DNA of 64,000 bases, taken from positions 186,001-250,000 of the forward strand of contig CP051243.1 of the NCBI GenBank assembly GCA_017795025.1, read 5' to 3'. Below, piece after piece: positions 1 through 8,634 of this stretch. The DNA is from Flavobacteriales bacterium (GTDB taxonomy: Bacteria > Bacteroidota > Bacteroidia > Flavobacteriales > Schleiferiaceae). The translations under genes and the position numbers were made by a program. Each line of letters starts with the position of its first letter. Positions within the stretch are counted from its first letter, which is position 1. The notes below the pieces were generated by a model. The model saw nothing but the letters and a program-made list of their open reading frames with translations. It did no database searches and was not told the DNA's origin.

Positions 1-367
1 AGGGCGGATCAGCAATAATTAAATCGTATTGTCGGTAATCGCGCTTTATAAAGTCCAGGGCTTCGGAGCGATGCATCTCTAATACCTCATCAAAACCTAA
101 ACTCTGACTAGTCTTCTCAATAAAGTTGCAGCATTTTGGGTTTTGATCGACCGCCGTAATCGAAGTACATCCTCGACTGGCAAACTCATACGATAGGTTC
201 CCGGTCCCAGCAAAAAGATCTAAGACGCTTATTTCCTCAAAGTAGAAGTGATTATTCAGAATATTGAATAAGGCCTCTTTAGCGAAATCGGTAGTCGGTC
301 GAACTGGAAGGTTGAGGGGAGCTTTTATAAACTTGCCTCTGAATTTTCCGCTAATAATGCGCGTCAT
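1..367 (-). CDS. rsmD: 16S rRNA (guanine966-N2)-methyltransferase RsmD, C-terminus cut by window edge
   Basis: The first 122 residues are present and the rest lies beyond the left edge. I translated them directly: the start reads MTRIISGKFRGKFIKAP, followed by LPVRPTTDFAKEALFNIL, the family N-terminus. The SAM-binding motif LDLFAGTGNLSYEFASRG and the catalytic motif IIADPP, right at the edge, are both visible. RsmD methylates G966 of 16S rRNA in the small subunit. Its ATG overlaps the TGA of the preceding DUF3822 gene (ATGA), so the two are probably translationally coupled. This gene order is common in Bacteroidota. The identification is firm despite truncation. Confidence 0.95.
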   Translation of the reverse strand, partial: MTRIISGKFRGKFIKAPLNLPVRPTTDFAKEALFNILNNHFYFEEISVLDLFAGTGNLSYEFASRGCTSITAVDQNPKCCNFIEKTSQSLGFDEVLEMHRSEALDFIKRDYRQYDLIIADPP

Positions 368-1221
368 AAAATACCTAGAAGATTAATGTTTTCCCGCATT
401 TCCTTTTCGCTTATCATGGGTGAAAGCTTGAAATTAGAAGGGATGGGCAAATCCTTTACATCCGAAATGTATCGGTCCAAGAGCTGTCGAAGCTTATCGC
501 CTTTAAGGCTGTGGCCACCGATTTTTAATTGCAATTCGGTGGGTAAAAATCGATTCTGCTCCAAGCAGTATAAGATAAAGTAAAGGAGATCCTCTTCGGT
601 TTGATATTCAAACTTATTGTACCACTGTAGCTTAGCCTTGTTGGCCAGAAAGAAGTCTGCTTCCGTTTTATCCACATAGAGAATTCCACTGAAATCACCT
701 TTGGGGAAAAGTTGATGTAAGGCCTCAATGGCGGTGGACTGATGATGCACTAGGGCTTGGGGAAAGCGCTTTTTAATCCAGTCGATTATTTCGACCGGTA
801 AGGCGTGAATCAATATGGATTCGCTCCCTACCCAATGGTCGGTATATATATGATCTCCTTTTTGCAGCTTGGCGGTATAGGATAGTAAGGTTTGACCTTC
901 TCCTTTTTGGTAGAGATGCTCCGGTACCAAACTAAATTTCTGGAAATTAACCAAGCAGCGAATTCCTTGGCAAAGGTCAACCTGCACTGGAATTTGATCC
1001 AAGCACTGTTCAAAACGTGCGATAAGCTTGGAATAACTTTTCTCGCTAGGCCAATGGGCGTGGGCCGAAAGACGAATATCTTGCTTGTTTCCGGAAGCGA
1101 TAATAATGGAAAAGCCTGTCTTGGACAGGCTTAACACGGAGTGAAAATCTTTGAGCGATTCGCGGTTTAAGCCTTGGTCGACTTTGAGCGAGAGCTCAAT
1201 TGTATTATTTCCAGTTACCAC
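364..1221 (-). CDS. DUF3822 family protein
   Basis: A 285-residue soluble protein without signal peptide or membrane segment, recognised as the DUF3822 family typical of Bacteroidota and normally found beside rsmD. The family folds like an actin-type ATPase in my recollection, but no biochemical role is established. The start is a GTG lying inside the 3' end of the preceding gene (17-bp overlap); no in-frame ATG exists near the N-terminus. The stop overlaps the rsmD ATG, so the three minus-strand genes here form one tightly packed unit. Function should be left open. Confidence 0.8.
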   Translation of the reverse strand: MVTGNNTIELSLKVDQGLNRESLKDFHSVLSLSKTGFSIIIASGNKQDIRLSAHAHWPSEKSYSKLIARFEQCLDQIPVQVDLCQGIRCLVNFQKFSLVPEHLYQKGEGQTLLSYTAKLQKGDHIYTDHWVGSESILIHALPVEIIDWIKKRFPQALVHHQSTAIEALHQLFPKGDFSGILYVDKTEADFFLANKAKLQWYNKFEYQTEEDLLYFILYCLEQNRFLPTELQLKIGGHSLKGDKLRQLLDRYISDVKDLPIPSNFKLSPMISEKEMRENINLLGIL

Positions 1222-1816
1222 TTAAAGTTGGTTCGTTCATATTACCTACCTGGAGGGCGTAGTCTTCATCGATATACTGACTATACTTATCTAATACATC
1301 GAAGAAAATTGAGGTATTTGGGGCACGTGCTTCAAAAACAGGAACTACTATGTCGTTCACGTCTAGTTTTCCAGCTTGCACTTCAAATTCATGTTTCTTT
1401 TCTGTGAAAGGAATGTACCGCAAGCTTTCGGGGTCGAAATCAGGACCAAACAACTTTTCTTTCACCGATTCATAACCCAAGATTCGGGTAATGATGGTGT
1501 CTTTAGTCATTTCTTGCTGGTAAGTTTCATTATAGTATAAGAAGCTCGAGTCCTTCCGTGAAACGATGGCCGCCTTGCCAGTATCAACAAAGGCAATCAC
1601 CGCATTTAAATCAGCCGCAAAGCTGCGGTATTCCGTACGGTAAGCTTTTTGAACATCACGAATTTGCTCTAACTTGGCTTTAGTAGCATCGTAACGACGC
1701 TCTTTCAATTTTTCGAAATTAATCGGATCTTGAATTATGGAGTAAAGTCGGTAACCCAAGAAAAGGATTAAAAGAAAAAGACCAATTTTAATCAGCGTGG
1801 AAGTGGTTGAATTCAT
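1205..1816 (-). CDS. Conserved anchored protein of unknown function
   Basis: A 203-residue protein with one N-terminal hydrophobic helix (about residues 8-27) followed by a soluble, charged exported or cytosolic domain. After the helix comes a charged helical stretch containing VQKAYRTEYRSF, slightly reminiscent of pilin-like periplasmic proteins, but no pilin cleavage motif is seen. I know similar unnamed proteins beside DUF3822 and rsmD in Flavobacteriia. Its 3' end overlaps the DUF3822 start by 17 bp, so it is the first gene of that operon. No enzymatic motif is visible. Confidence 0.7.
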   Translation of the reverse strand: MNSTTSTLIKIGLFLLILFLGYRLYSIIQDPINFEKLKERRYDATKAKLEQIRDVQKAYRTEYRSFAADLNAVIAFVDTGKAAIVSRKDSSFLYYNETYQQEMTKDTIITRILGYESVKEKLFGPDFDPESLRYIPFTEKKHEFEVQAGKLDVNDIVVPVFEARAPNTSIFFDVLDKYSQYIDEDYALQVGNMNEPTLSGNWK

Positions 1817-1871
1817 TCTTTTTACGGACGTTTGGTGTTCGTGCTTGCGACAAAACTACAATTTTTTTTAG

Positions 1872-1903
1872 TTGGCAAACTTCTTTTTTCCACCCTACTT
1901 TTG
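1872..1903 (+). promoter_or_regulatory. Candidate Bacteroidota-type promoter of the RecD-like helicase
   Basis: TTG (1872-1874) and TACTTTTG (1896-1903) are separated by 21 nt, matching the TTG / TAnnTTTG -33/-7 pattern of Bacteroidota sigma-ABfr promoters. Only four bases separate the box from the ATG at 1908, so the transcript would be leaderless or nearly so. Confidence 0.5.
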
Positions 1904-1907
1904 AGGG

Positions 1908-3335
1908 ATGAACAAGGAATGGAAAAGGGCCTTTTATACTTACCTCAAGAGGGCTTTTCCGCATCAGCCAACTGCTGGGCAGCTTGAAGCTTTTAAACAG
2001 TTAACGCTCTTTTGTGCAGAACCGCGTGCGGATTTGGTTTTTTTATTGCGTGGCTACGCCGGAACCGGGAAAACCAGTCTCATTCAAGCTTTGGTGCAAA
2101 GTTTAAACGCCTTCGAACGCAAGGCTGTGTTATTAGCCCCTACTGGGAGGGCGGCTAAGGTGATGAGCCTTTATGCGCAGCGTCCCGCCTTCACCATCCA
2201 TAAATATATCTACCGCTTACAAACCGATCGGCGGGGCCATTCGGTTTTCCGCTTGCGGGCAAATAAATCCCGAAACACGGTTTTTATCGTCGATGAAGCC
2301 TCCATGATTCATGATGATCGCAGCGACTGGTCGGGTTCGGTTTTAGCAGATCTATTGGAATTTGTCAATTCGGGTTACCAATGTCAACTGCTCTTAGTGG
2401 GCGATACGGCCCAGCTCCCGCCAGTAGGCTCGGAGGAAAGCCCAGCCCTAGACGCTAATTACCTTGCGCGGCTATACGGGCTCGAAAACTATGGGGTAGA
2501 ATTAAAGGAGGTTATGCGACAAGAGCAGGACTCCTGGCTTCTCCAAAACGCCACCAACTTGCGCGATATTCAATTGCAGTTCCCTTACGAGCAACCCCAG
2601 TTCCGCATTGGCCCAGATGTAATTCGCTTACAGGAAGGATTTGAAGTGGAAGACGCTTTGAATAGCGCCATCAGCGAAGTGGGGAAAGAGGAACTCTGCA
2701 TCATTGTGCGATCTAATAAAAGGGCCAACCTCTACAATCAACAATTGCGTAGACGTATCCTTTGGCAGGATGATGAGGTGTCGACTGGGGATTACCTAAT
2801 GGTGGTTAAGAATAATTACCATTGGCTGCCCGATGATCATAAAGCGGGCTTTATCGCCAATGGGGATATCATGGAGCTTCTGGAAATCTACCAACTTATC
2901 GATTTGTACGATAAGCGCTTTGCACGGGTTAAAATGCGCTTTACCGATTACCAAGATGCGGAGCCCTTTGAGTCGATCATTCTTTTGGATACCCTTGATC
3001 ATCCGGGAGCCTCCCTCAGCTGGGAGGAGCAAAAGGCTTTCGCCGATGAAGTGTCCCTGGATTTTGCTGATGCTCCAAGCAAGTCGGTGCTCATGCAAGA
3101 GCTCAAAGATCATCCTTACCTCAATGCGCTGCAGGTAAAATTTGCCTATGCCATAACGGGGCATAAAGCTCAGGGCGGACAATGGGAGCGCGTTTTTGTG
3201 GAGCATCCCTGGCGACCGGATAACACCATTGATTTGGATTATTTACGCTGGTTGTATACAGCCATCACCCGGGCAAAGGAAAGGGTGTATTTAATGGGCT
3301 TTCCCGAGGATTACTTTCCGTCTCAAACAATTTGA
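1908..3335 (+). CDS. ATP-dependent RecD-like DNA helicase (SF1, UvrD_C_2)
   Basis: A 475-residue AAA/SF1 helicase. Walker A GYAGTGKTSL is at residues 49-58, Walker B VDEAS near 128-132, a QLPPVGSEES motif III-like segment follows, and the C-terminal UvrD_C_2 motif FAYAITGHKAQGGQWERVFVE with YTAITRAKERVYL is near 410-460. This is the compact RecD2-like family common in Bacteroidota, often annotated as ATP-dependent endonuclease/RecD-like helicase. It has no nuclease domain and no RecB or RecC neighbour, so a stand-alone 5'-3' helicase role in repair is inferred. The gene is monocistronic and divergent from the DUF3822 operon. Confidence 0.85.
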   Translation: MNKEWKRAFYTYLKRAFPHQPTAGQLEAFKQLTLFCAEPRADLVFLLRGYAGTGKTSLIQALVQSLNAFERKAVLLAPTGRAAKVMSLYAQRPAFTIHKYIYRLQTDRRGHSVFRLRANKSRNTVFIVDEASMIHDDRSDWSGSVLADLLEFVNSGYQCQLLLVGDTAQLPPVGSEESPALDANYLARLYGLENYGVELKEVMRQEQDSWLLQNATNLRDIQLQFPYEQPQFRIGPDVIRLQEGFEVEDALNSAISEVGKEELCIIVRSNKRANLYNQQLRRRILWQDDEVSTGDYLMVVKNNYHWLPDDHKAGFIANGDIMELLEIYQLIDLYDKRFARVKMRFTDYQDAEPFESIILLDTLDHPGASLSWEEQKAFADEVSLDFADAPSKSVLMQELKDHPYLNALQVKFAYAITGHKAQGGQWERVFVEHPWRPDNTIDLDYLRWLYTAITRAKERVYLMGFPEDYFPSQTI

Positions 3336-3407
3336 GGGGTCTCAAAACAGGATTTGATACTTCGGTTTTCGGCGGCTGTCTTTGCTTTGCCATCAAATCC
3401 AAAAAAC

Positions 3408-3788
3408 ATGAAAAATTTAATCTTAGGCCTAAGTGCCATCCTCGTTTTAAGTTCTTGTGCCGCCCTTAGCTTTGGCTCCTTTCGATCAGGTGTGCAAATC
3501 CCAGCCGGAGAAGAGTTTCTCTTGGGAGAAGGTACTCCAGAAGAATTTCGCTTAAAACTTATCAATACCTGCTATTGCGATGTACCGATCGAAACCCGCA
3601 ATGCAGCCGGTGAAAAAACCAGCGGCTTTGGTTTAGCCAAAAGAGGCGAGGTAGAACTTACCGTATCGGCTGGTGAACATGCCGTGCTCAGAAACCCTTA
3701 TGGCAGCACAGTAACGGTTAATGCCGTTATGGAAAAGCAAATTTACGGCATGCGCTACCAGTCAATCAGTACGGATAGCTTGCAATAA
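3408..3788 (+). CDS. Small secreted lipoprotein of unknown function
   Basis: The start chosen is the ATG giving MKNLILGLSAILVLSSCAAL, a clean lipoprotein signal with lipobox LSSC; an upstream in-frame ATG would add 18 residues unlike a signal peptide. The mature part is about 107 residues, beta-rich, with a CYCD segment near residue 58. No family is recognised. The gene is convergent with gluQ, and the two 3' ends overlap by 27 bp. Confidence 0.65.
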   Translation: MKNLILGLSAILVLSSCAALSFGSFRSGVQIPAGEEFLLGEGTPEEFRLKLINTCYCDVPIETRNAAGEKTSGFGLAKRGEVELTVSAGEHAVLRNPYGSTVTVNAVMEKQIYGMRYQSISTDSLQ

Positions 3789-4631
3789 TTCCTGTAAAGT
3801 TTGGGGGCCTTTCGGCAGATGGAGATAATCACCTAATTGATGAATCAAGGTTTCGCGGGCGGTTTTATCCGCATAAACCCGGGCTGCGGGAGCATCCTTA
3901 CTTTTCGACAATTTTTTACCCTTTTGTAAGAGCAAAGGATGATGGAGGAAATGCACCTTTCCAAAGTCGTCCTTTTTAAGTTCCTCTGCTATCGCTAATT
4001 GGGCAAGGCTGCTGGGAGCAAGGTCTTCGCCCCGAACGATATGGCTTATTTGAAAGTGAATATCGTCGATTAAGGAGCTAATTTGATAAGCAGGATAACC
4101 CGCCTTAGTGCGTAAAACCATATGCGCCATTTCCGGGGGTAATTCAAAGTTTCCTTCCTTTCCTTGCCAGTCTTTAAGATTTAATTGAGCTTGGGACTTA
4201 CGCCAGCGCCAGGCCGTTTTAGGGCTTTCCCAAGGGAGGTTTTTGTTTAGGCAAGTTCCTAAGTAGAAACCCTCTGGATTGGAATTTATAATCTCTTTCC
4301 TCGAGCAGGTACAGGCAAACAAGGCGCCTTTTTCCTTTAATTCGTTTAGGGCAGGTTGGTATAAATCCTGGCGCTTTCTTTGCGACCATTCTCGCTCAAA
4401 TTCATCTGGTCCATCCGGTCCTTCATCATAGTCAATACCTAGACTGTCAAGACTGCGAAAAATATCGTCTAGATACTCTGCTCTAAAACGGGCCCGATCC
4501 ATATCGTCGATGCGCAGTAAAATTCGTAAACCTTCCTTGCGGGCCAGCAACCAAGTAAGGGCAAAGGAGAATAAATTACCGCTGTGTAGGTATCCAGATG
4601 GAGTTGGAGCAAGGCGGGTTTTAGGGAGCAT
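3762..4631 (-). CDS. gluQ: Glutamyl-Q tRNA(Asp) synthetase-like protein
   Basis: A 289-residue class I synthetase catalytic domain lacking the anticodon-binding half of GltX. The HIGH-type signature is HSGN at residues 16-19 after APTPSG, and the KMSKS-type signature is KLSKSK near 240. The zinc site specific for GluQ-RS is present: Cys107, Cys109, Tyr123 and Cys127. GluQ-RS activates glutamate without tRNA and attaches it to queuosine 34 of tRNA(Asp). The length matches the usual 280-300 residues. No queuosine gene lies nearby. An alternative reading as a truncated GltX is unlikely because both ends look complete. Confidence 0.88.
   Translation of the reverse strand: MLPKTRLAPTPSGYLHSGNLFSFALTWLLARKEGLRILLRIDDMDRARFRAEYLDDIFRSLDSLGIDYDEGPDGPDEFEREWSQRKRQDLYQPALNELKEKGALFACTCSRKEIINSNPEGFYLGTCLNKNLPWESPKTAWRWRKSQAQLNLKDWQGKEGNFELPPEMAHMVLRTKAGYPAYQISSLIDDIHFQISHIVRGEDLAPSSLAQLAIAEELKKDDFGKVHFLHHPLLLQKGKKLSKSKDAPAARVYADKTARETLIHQLGDYLHLPKGPQTLQELLQAIRTD
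3807..3820. repeat. GCCTTNSGGCAGA motif, first of at least eight copies in the window
   Basis: GCCTTTCGGCAGAT here is one of a set found by eye. Other copies are at 9484-9497, 11571-11584, 31236-31249, 37445-37458, 38246-38259, 61817-61830 (all in + orientation) and 59360-59373 (reverse). They fall in coding DNA but in different frames: five read as LPxG, two as SAxRQ, and one runs antisense to that frame. That argues for selection at the DNA level or for a dispersed repeat. Confidence 0.5.
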
Positions 4632-4650
4632 GCTTCAAAGTAAGGGAATT

Positions 4651-4678
4651 TTGGCTGATACTTTTTTAGCTAATTTCG
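4651..4678 (+). promoter_or_regulatory. Candidate promoter of the PlsC-like gene
   Basis: TTG (4651-4653) and TAATTTCG (4671-4678) are 17 nt apart, close to the Bacteroidota TTG/TAnnTTTG pattern. The start codon follows four bases later at 4683, again implying a leaderless message. Confidence 0.45.
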
Positions 4679-4682
4679 CCTT

Positions 4683-5234
4683 ATGAAAAGAGCATTAGGG
4701 AAACTCTTCTTTAAAATAATGGGTTGGAAGCTTACCGCCGATATTACCGAGGAAATGAAACACTCAGTGATGGTAGCTGCCCCGCACACCTCGAACTGGG
4801 ACTTTCCCTATGCTTTGGCCGCCTTTTGGATGATGGGTATTGACTTAAAATACTTTATTAAGCATGCTTACACCAAAGGCTTACACGGGTATTTTTTCCG
4901 CTGGACCGGAGCGATTGGGGTGAATCAAAAGAAACAGGGCAATTTAACTGACTATGCTATTAAAATGCTCAAGGAGCAACGAATGGTCATATTAGTTCCC
5001 GCCGAAGGTACCCGCAAGCGTGTGGATAAATGGCGAACCGGTTTTTACCGTATTGCCACCGAAGCAGGGGTGCCAATTTCCTTGGGCTATCTCGATTATA
5101 AGCACAAAGAGGCGGGAACCCGGGGCGTTTTTTGGCCCAGTGGCGATTTCGAAAAGGACATGGCGCATATTCAGGCGCAGTACCAAGACTTAAATCCGAA
5201 GTTTCCCGAAAATTATAATCCTCAGATTTACTAG
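4683..5234 (+). CDS. 1-acyl-glycerol-3-phosphate acyltransferase-like protein (PlsC family)
   Basis: A 183-residue acyltransferase of the PlsC superfamily. The catalytic HX4D motif is HTSNWD at residues 35-40 and the substrate-phosphate motif is EGTR at 108-111. It is shorter than typical PlsC (about 240) and lacks a strong N-terminal membrane helix, resembling the short acyltransferases of Bacteroidota that act on lysophospholipids or ornithine lipids. The exact acceptor cannot be inferred. Its stop shares bases with the stop of the convergent SDR gene (CTAG). Confidence 0.82.
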   Translation: MKRALGKLFFKIMGWKLTADITEEMKHSVMVAAPHTSNWDFPYALAAFWMMGIDLKYFIKHAYTKGLHGYFFRWTGAIGVNQKKQGNLTDYAIKMLKEQRMVILVPAEGTRKRVDKWRTGFYRIATEAGVPISLGYLDYKHKEAGTRGVFWPSGDFEKDMAHIQAQYQDLNPKFPENYNPQIY

Positions 5235-5950
5235 GAGCCGGGTGGGCGACTAGGACGTACTTCCACTTTACTAGGTAGGGTACGCGGATTGATTTGTAGC
5301 AAATCGACAATTAATTCGCCAATATCTTCGGGTTGGATTTTCCAGGCATCTTTGTCGCTCGGTTCATGACCGTTAAAGTGACTGGTTACCGAGCCGGGCA
5401 TGATGGTAGATACCTTCACATCATAGGGGCGGAAATCGAGCATGGCGGCTTGAGTAAATCCCGTAACCGCAAATTTACTGGCGTTGTACGCCGTTCCCTT
5501 GGCAAAGAAATTAGTACCTGCCAAACTGCTAATGGTGAAGATGTATCCTTTGGAGGCTTTAAGCGCATCTGCGCAAGCGCGCATACTGTAAAACACCCCA
5601 TTAACATTGGTGTCGATAACGGCCTTCCAATCCGAAATTTCCATTTGATCGATAGGGGTAAAATGACCAATTCCGGCATTAGCCACCAAGACATCGAGTT
5701 TTCCAAAGCGCGCTAAAGTTTCCGCAACCGCCATTTCTTGGGAGCGGTATTCTGTGACTTCCAATTCCAGAGGGAGCACTTCTCCGCCGGTCGTATTCTC
5801 CAATTGAGTAGCGGCCTCTTTTGCCTTAGCAAGGCTACGGGAGCTAATCGCTACTTTCATACCCGCTTCGAGGCAGGACTGGGCTATACCATAACCAATA
5901 CCCTTGTTGGCTCCGGTGATTAAAACAACTTTATCCTTCAGATTTGTCAT
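5231..5950 (-). CDS. Short-chain dehydrogenase/reductase
   Basis: A 239-residue classical SDR. The cofactor motif TGANKGIG is at residues 12-19, NAG at 91-93, the catalytic Ser near 141-142, and YNASK gives Tyr155/Lys159. The basic residues after the second strand (SSRSLAKAKE) suggest NADP preference. Substrate is unknown. It sits 10 bp after the SRAP-family gene, in the same minus-strand run. The C-terminus ends in a proline/arginine-rich tail (RPSRPPGS). Confidence 0.88.
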   Translation of the reverse strand: MTNLKDKVVLITGANKGIGYGIAQSCLEAGMKVAISSRSLAKAKEAATQLENTTGGEVLPLELEVTEYRSQEMAVAETLARFGKLDVLVANAGIGHFTPIDQMEISDWKAVIDTNVNGVFYSMRACADALKASKGYIFTISSLAGTNFFAKGTAYNASKFAVTGFTQAAMLDFRPYDVKVSTIMPGSVTSHFNGHEPSDKDAWKIQPEDIGELIVDLLQINPRTLPSKVEVRPSRPPGS

Positions 5951-5960
5951 ACGTGCTTTA

Positions 5961-6767
5961 TTAAAATAACTCCATCTGCCCCTTATCGTTCGTATATTCT
6001 TCGTTTAATTCGGGATAGTTTACTTCGGCTAGGGCCTCCGCTACATTTCCCAATGCTTTTTTTCCTCGAATCGGGGCCACGCTATGGGCCTTCAAGTCAT
6101 CATCTGCATAAGGCTTACAAATGAAATCGACCCGCTCTTGAGGGTTTTGCTCCCATTCCTCTAACCATAGTTTTTGACTTTCCCGATCCAAAATAACGGG
6201 CATACGCGGCCCCTTCAACTTGGGATTATTATGGATGCGACTTAGGAGTTCATTCCCTTGGGTGGTTACAATGCTAAAGCTGCGCCATACCTTACCACTT
6301 TCGGGTTCGGTCCATTCTTCTTTTAATCCGGCTAAGATCATGGGGGCTTCATCTTTATGACGAATGAGGTAGGGGAAGTTTTTACCCGCTTTGTGATGGT
6401 GCTCGTAAAAGCCATCCGTTACCACTAAACAGCGACCTCGCTTTGCAGCCGATCGGAAAGAGGGTTTTTCGAGAATGGTTTCCGAGCGGGCATTTAAGGT
6501 GCGATTCCAAATGCTTTGGGCTTGTTCTTTATCCTTTACCCAGGAAGGTACTAATCCCCAAAGGTGCGCCTCGACCAAGGGCTCATCTAAATCACTTAAG
6601 ATTGGGAAACTGGGGTGGGCGTAGCCACTGGCATGGAAAACCGGTCCTTGCGTTTCTTTGATCCGTAAGAATTGTTCCTCTAGCTCCTGGATGGTGTCTT
6701 CGCCGTAACCAATACGTTGAGCATAATCGAGGGCCCGTTTGGTAAGGGAGAGGGAGTCGTAGCACAT
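5961..6767 (-). CDS. SRAP / HMCES-YedK family abasic-site processing protein
   Basis: A 268-residue SRAP domain protein. Met is followed directly by the invariant Cys2 (MCYDSLSL), which after Met removal forms a thiazolidine crosslink to abasic sites in single-stranded DNA. WNRTLNARSET, GFYEHH and the conserved HNNPKLKGPRMPVIL block are all present. The family protects abasic sites during replication and is often encoded near SOS genes. Here the dinB-dnaE pair lies about 3 kb away. It is part of a close minus-strand run with DUF3817 upstream and the SDR downstream. Confidence 0.92.
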   Translation of the reverse strand: MCYDSLSLTKRALDYAQRIGYGEDTIQELEEQFLRIKETQGPVFHASGYAHPSFPILSDLDEPLVEAHLWGLVPSWVKDKEQAQSIWNRTLNARSETILEKPSFRSAAKRGRCLVVTDGFYEHHHKAGKNFPYLIRHKDEAPMILAGLKEEWTEPESGKVWRSFSIVTTQGNELLSRIHNNPKLKGPRMPVILDRESQKLWLEEWEQNPQERVDFICKPYADDDLKAHSVAPIRGKKALGNVAEALAEVNYPELNEEYTNDKGQMELF

Positions 6768-6778
6768 GAGGTTTGATT

Positions 6779-7093
6779 TTACTTGGCTTCTGCCATTGGC
6801 TTTAAAACCTTAGCATCGATGTAGAAACATCCGAAAGGGATGAAGTTGGCCACCCCAATTACCCATAAGCTTTTCTTAAAAGACCATCTCTTAGCACTTG
6901 CTTCCATCAAAGCAGCTAGAACGAAAAACACAAACAGGGCGCCATGAATAGGGCCGATGGTTTTAACCCAATAGGGATTGTCGCCAAAATACTTGATGGG
7001 AACGGCAATAAAAACTAGGGCGATAAGAGACAGGCCTTCGATAATGGATAAGAGTCGAAGGCGACCCAAAGAGCTGGTAAAGTACTTTTTCAT
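6779..7093 (-). CDS. DUF3817 integral membrane protein
   Basis: The start is taken at MKKYFTSSLGRLRLL rather than the ATG seven codons upstream, because family members begin this way. About 104 residues hold three hydrophobic segments. The LRLLSIIEGLSLIALVF start and the HGALFVFF segment are typical of DUF3817 (YdzA-like) proteins, whose function is unknown. It lies 11 bp upstream of the SRAP gene. A TACTTTTG box is found 18 nt before the chosen ATG, which supports this start. Confidence 0.75.
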   Translation of the reverse strand: MKKYFTSSLGRLRLLSIIEGLSLIALVFIAVPIKYFGDNPYWVKTIGPIHGALFVFFVLAALMEASAKRWSFKKSLWVIGVANFIPFGCFYIDAKVLKPMAEAK

Positions 7094-7111
7094 GCAGGTG
7101 TAAATTCCTTG

Positions 7112-7119
7112 CAAAAGTA
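7112..7119 (-). promoter_or_regulatory. Candidate -7 promoter box of the DUF3817-SRAP-SDR cluster
   Basis: On the minus strand this reads TACTTTTG, a full match to TAnnTTTG, 18 nt before the chosen DUF3817 ATG. No clear TTG element is seen at the expected distance. Confidence 0.35.
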
Positions 7120-7186
7120 AAGGCTAACAGGAACTGGAACCGCGCAATTAAAAAAAATGCAATTACTCAAGCTGGAGGGCTTGTTC

Positions 7187-7672
7187 TTACTTTCCCTTAG
7201 AGCGAATAAAGATCATCGCAATGGCCGTCGTAAGGATGCCCATAATTAAGGCGCCAATGGCTCCTTGCACCATGTAGGAGTTTAAATTAAACTGGGCTTC
7301 GGCTTCTGCGCGGGTTTCAACATATCCCGATTCCAAGGCATATTCAATTACATTGGGGAAGTACTCGGGGGTGATAAGGGTAGAAGTGATCCATTGGGTT
7401 AAGGGGCTGATAGCGGCGATAAAAACACTGAGGATAATCCCCGAAATCAAACCTTGACTGTAGGTCATACTGCCCCCATAAAAGCGACGCTTTTTCTCTT
7501 TCAAAGCCATCACCATCATTATAATTGCCGGTATGGCGTAGAGGTTAGTGAGGTACATATGCAGGTCGATATGCTCTCCGTGCAAGCCACTCAATTTTTC
7601 GAGGTACATCCAAATGAGGCCCACAATAGAGAAGATGATGGCCCACTTTAATTCGATACTAATGCTTTTCAT
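7187..7672 (-). CDS. DUF4199 membrane protein
   Basis: A 161-residue protein with four hydrophobic segments. The motifs YSQGLISGIILSVFIA and the acidic loop before the last helix are characteristic of DUF4199, a Bacteroidota inner-membrane family of unknown function. Downstream spacing to DUF3817 is about 90 bp, so cotranscription is uncertain. The 175 bases upstream contain no recognisable feature. Confidence 0.78.
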   Translation of the reverse strand: MKSISIELKWAIIFSIVGLIWMYLEKLSGLHGEHIDLHMYLTNLYAIPAIIMMVMALKEKKRRFYGGSMTYSQGLISGIILSVFIAAISPLTQWITSTLITPEYFPNVIEYALESGYVETRAEAEAQFNLNSYMVQGAIGALIMGILTTAIAMIFIRSKGK

Positions 7673-7847
7673 GCTGTTATTGGTTTGGGATGAGAAAGTT
7701 AGGGAAAATTGGTAAGGAAAGTAGAGAGGAATAAACGATCATTTGAATCACAAGAGAAGTATGTCGAGTAATTAGGTTGAAGTAAATTGACGAGATTGTG
7801 TTTGTTTAGGCGGTCCTGATTTCTGGCAGTCATCCTGTAAAAAAGAT

Positions 7848-8558
7848 TTAGGGTAGAATAATTGGGCCAAGTATGTGGAGCCAAAGGTAATAGCCGAGCA
7901 GGCCTCCAATGCAGCCGGCTATAATTAGATTAGGTCGTTCCCGCCTGGGTAAAATGATAAAAACGAGGTAGTATAAAGCCAGCGCAGCCATTGCTGCCAT
8001 AAGGATTGGAATGGTTCCTTCCCATAGATCTAGGGCTAAAGAGATATTCTTCTCGTCTCCTCCAAAAAATTTTCCACTCTTGCTGATTACACCTGAGGAC
8101 ATGGAAACCGCTAAATTGAATAATTCCCGAAGCCAGAATAGTCCTAAGAATAGGGCTAGCCAATCTTTTTGCTGCATTCCGTCTTGCTCAATTTTCTTTT
8201 TCCGCCAACTAAGAAACAAAAGACCTAAAGTTCCCGTGATAATTGTTTGCAGTGGACCTCCGATACGAATGAGCAAGTCTTTTTCTCGCATTTCCATCAG
8301 AACCTCCTGGTATTCTTGCTTCTCGGGATATTCATGATTATTTCGAATTGCATTTTCACGAATTTTAGATAGCTGCCATAGGCGTTCTTTCAACTTAGAA
8401 TGATAACCCATGCTGGCATAGTGGAGCTCGGTGCTATAACCAAAGCTTTTAGCCACTGCAATGTGACCATATTCATGACTAATAGTACCTATCGCGGTAA
8501 ACACGATAAATGCAAAACTTAGGATGATAAGTTTTCGCTTATTCAGCTGCACGATCAA
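7848..8558 (-). CDS. Integral membrane HExxH protein, putative M50-like metalloprotease
   Basis: A 236-residue polytopic membrane protein. The first helix carries HEYGH at residues 28-32, an HExxH zinc-binding signature buried in a hydrophobic segment as in site-2-protease-like M50 enzymes and related bacterial membrane proteins. A central soluble loop (about 45-105) is rich in charged residues. I could not find the second-ligand NPDG motif of canonical site-2 proteases, so proteolytic activity is an inference from HExxH alone. No operon partner is evident. Confidence 0.6.
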   Translation of the reverse strand: MIVQLNKRKLIILSFAFIVFTAIGTISHEYGHIAVAKSFGYSTELHYASMGYHSKLKERLWQLSKIRENAIRNNHEYPEKQEYQEVLMEMREKDLLIRIGGPLQTIITGTLGLLFLSWRKKKIEQDGMQQKDWLALFLGLFWLRELFNLAVSMSSGVISKSGKFFGGDEKNISLALDLWEGTIPILMAAMAALALYYLVFIILPRRERPNLIIAGCIGGLLGYYLWLHILGPIILP

Positions 8559-8634
8559 AGCTTCCTAGCCAATTTTTAGAAAAGACTTCTGGGGGATGAG
8601 TATCTTTTAGGTTTTTGAAGTAGTCCCCCTAAGT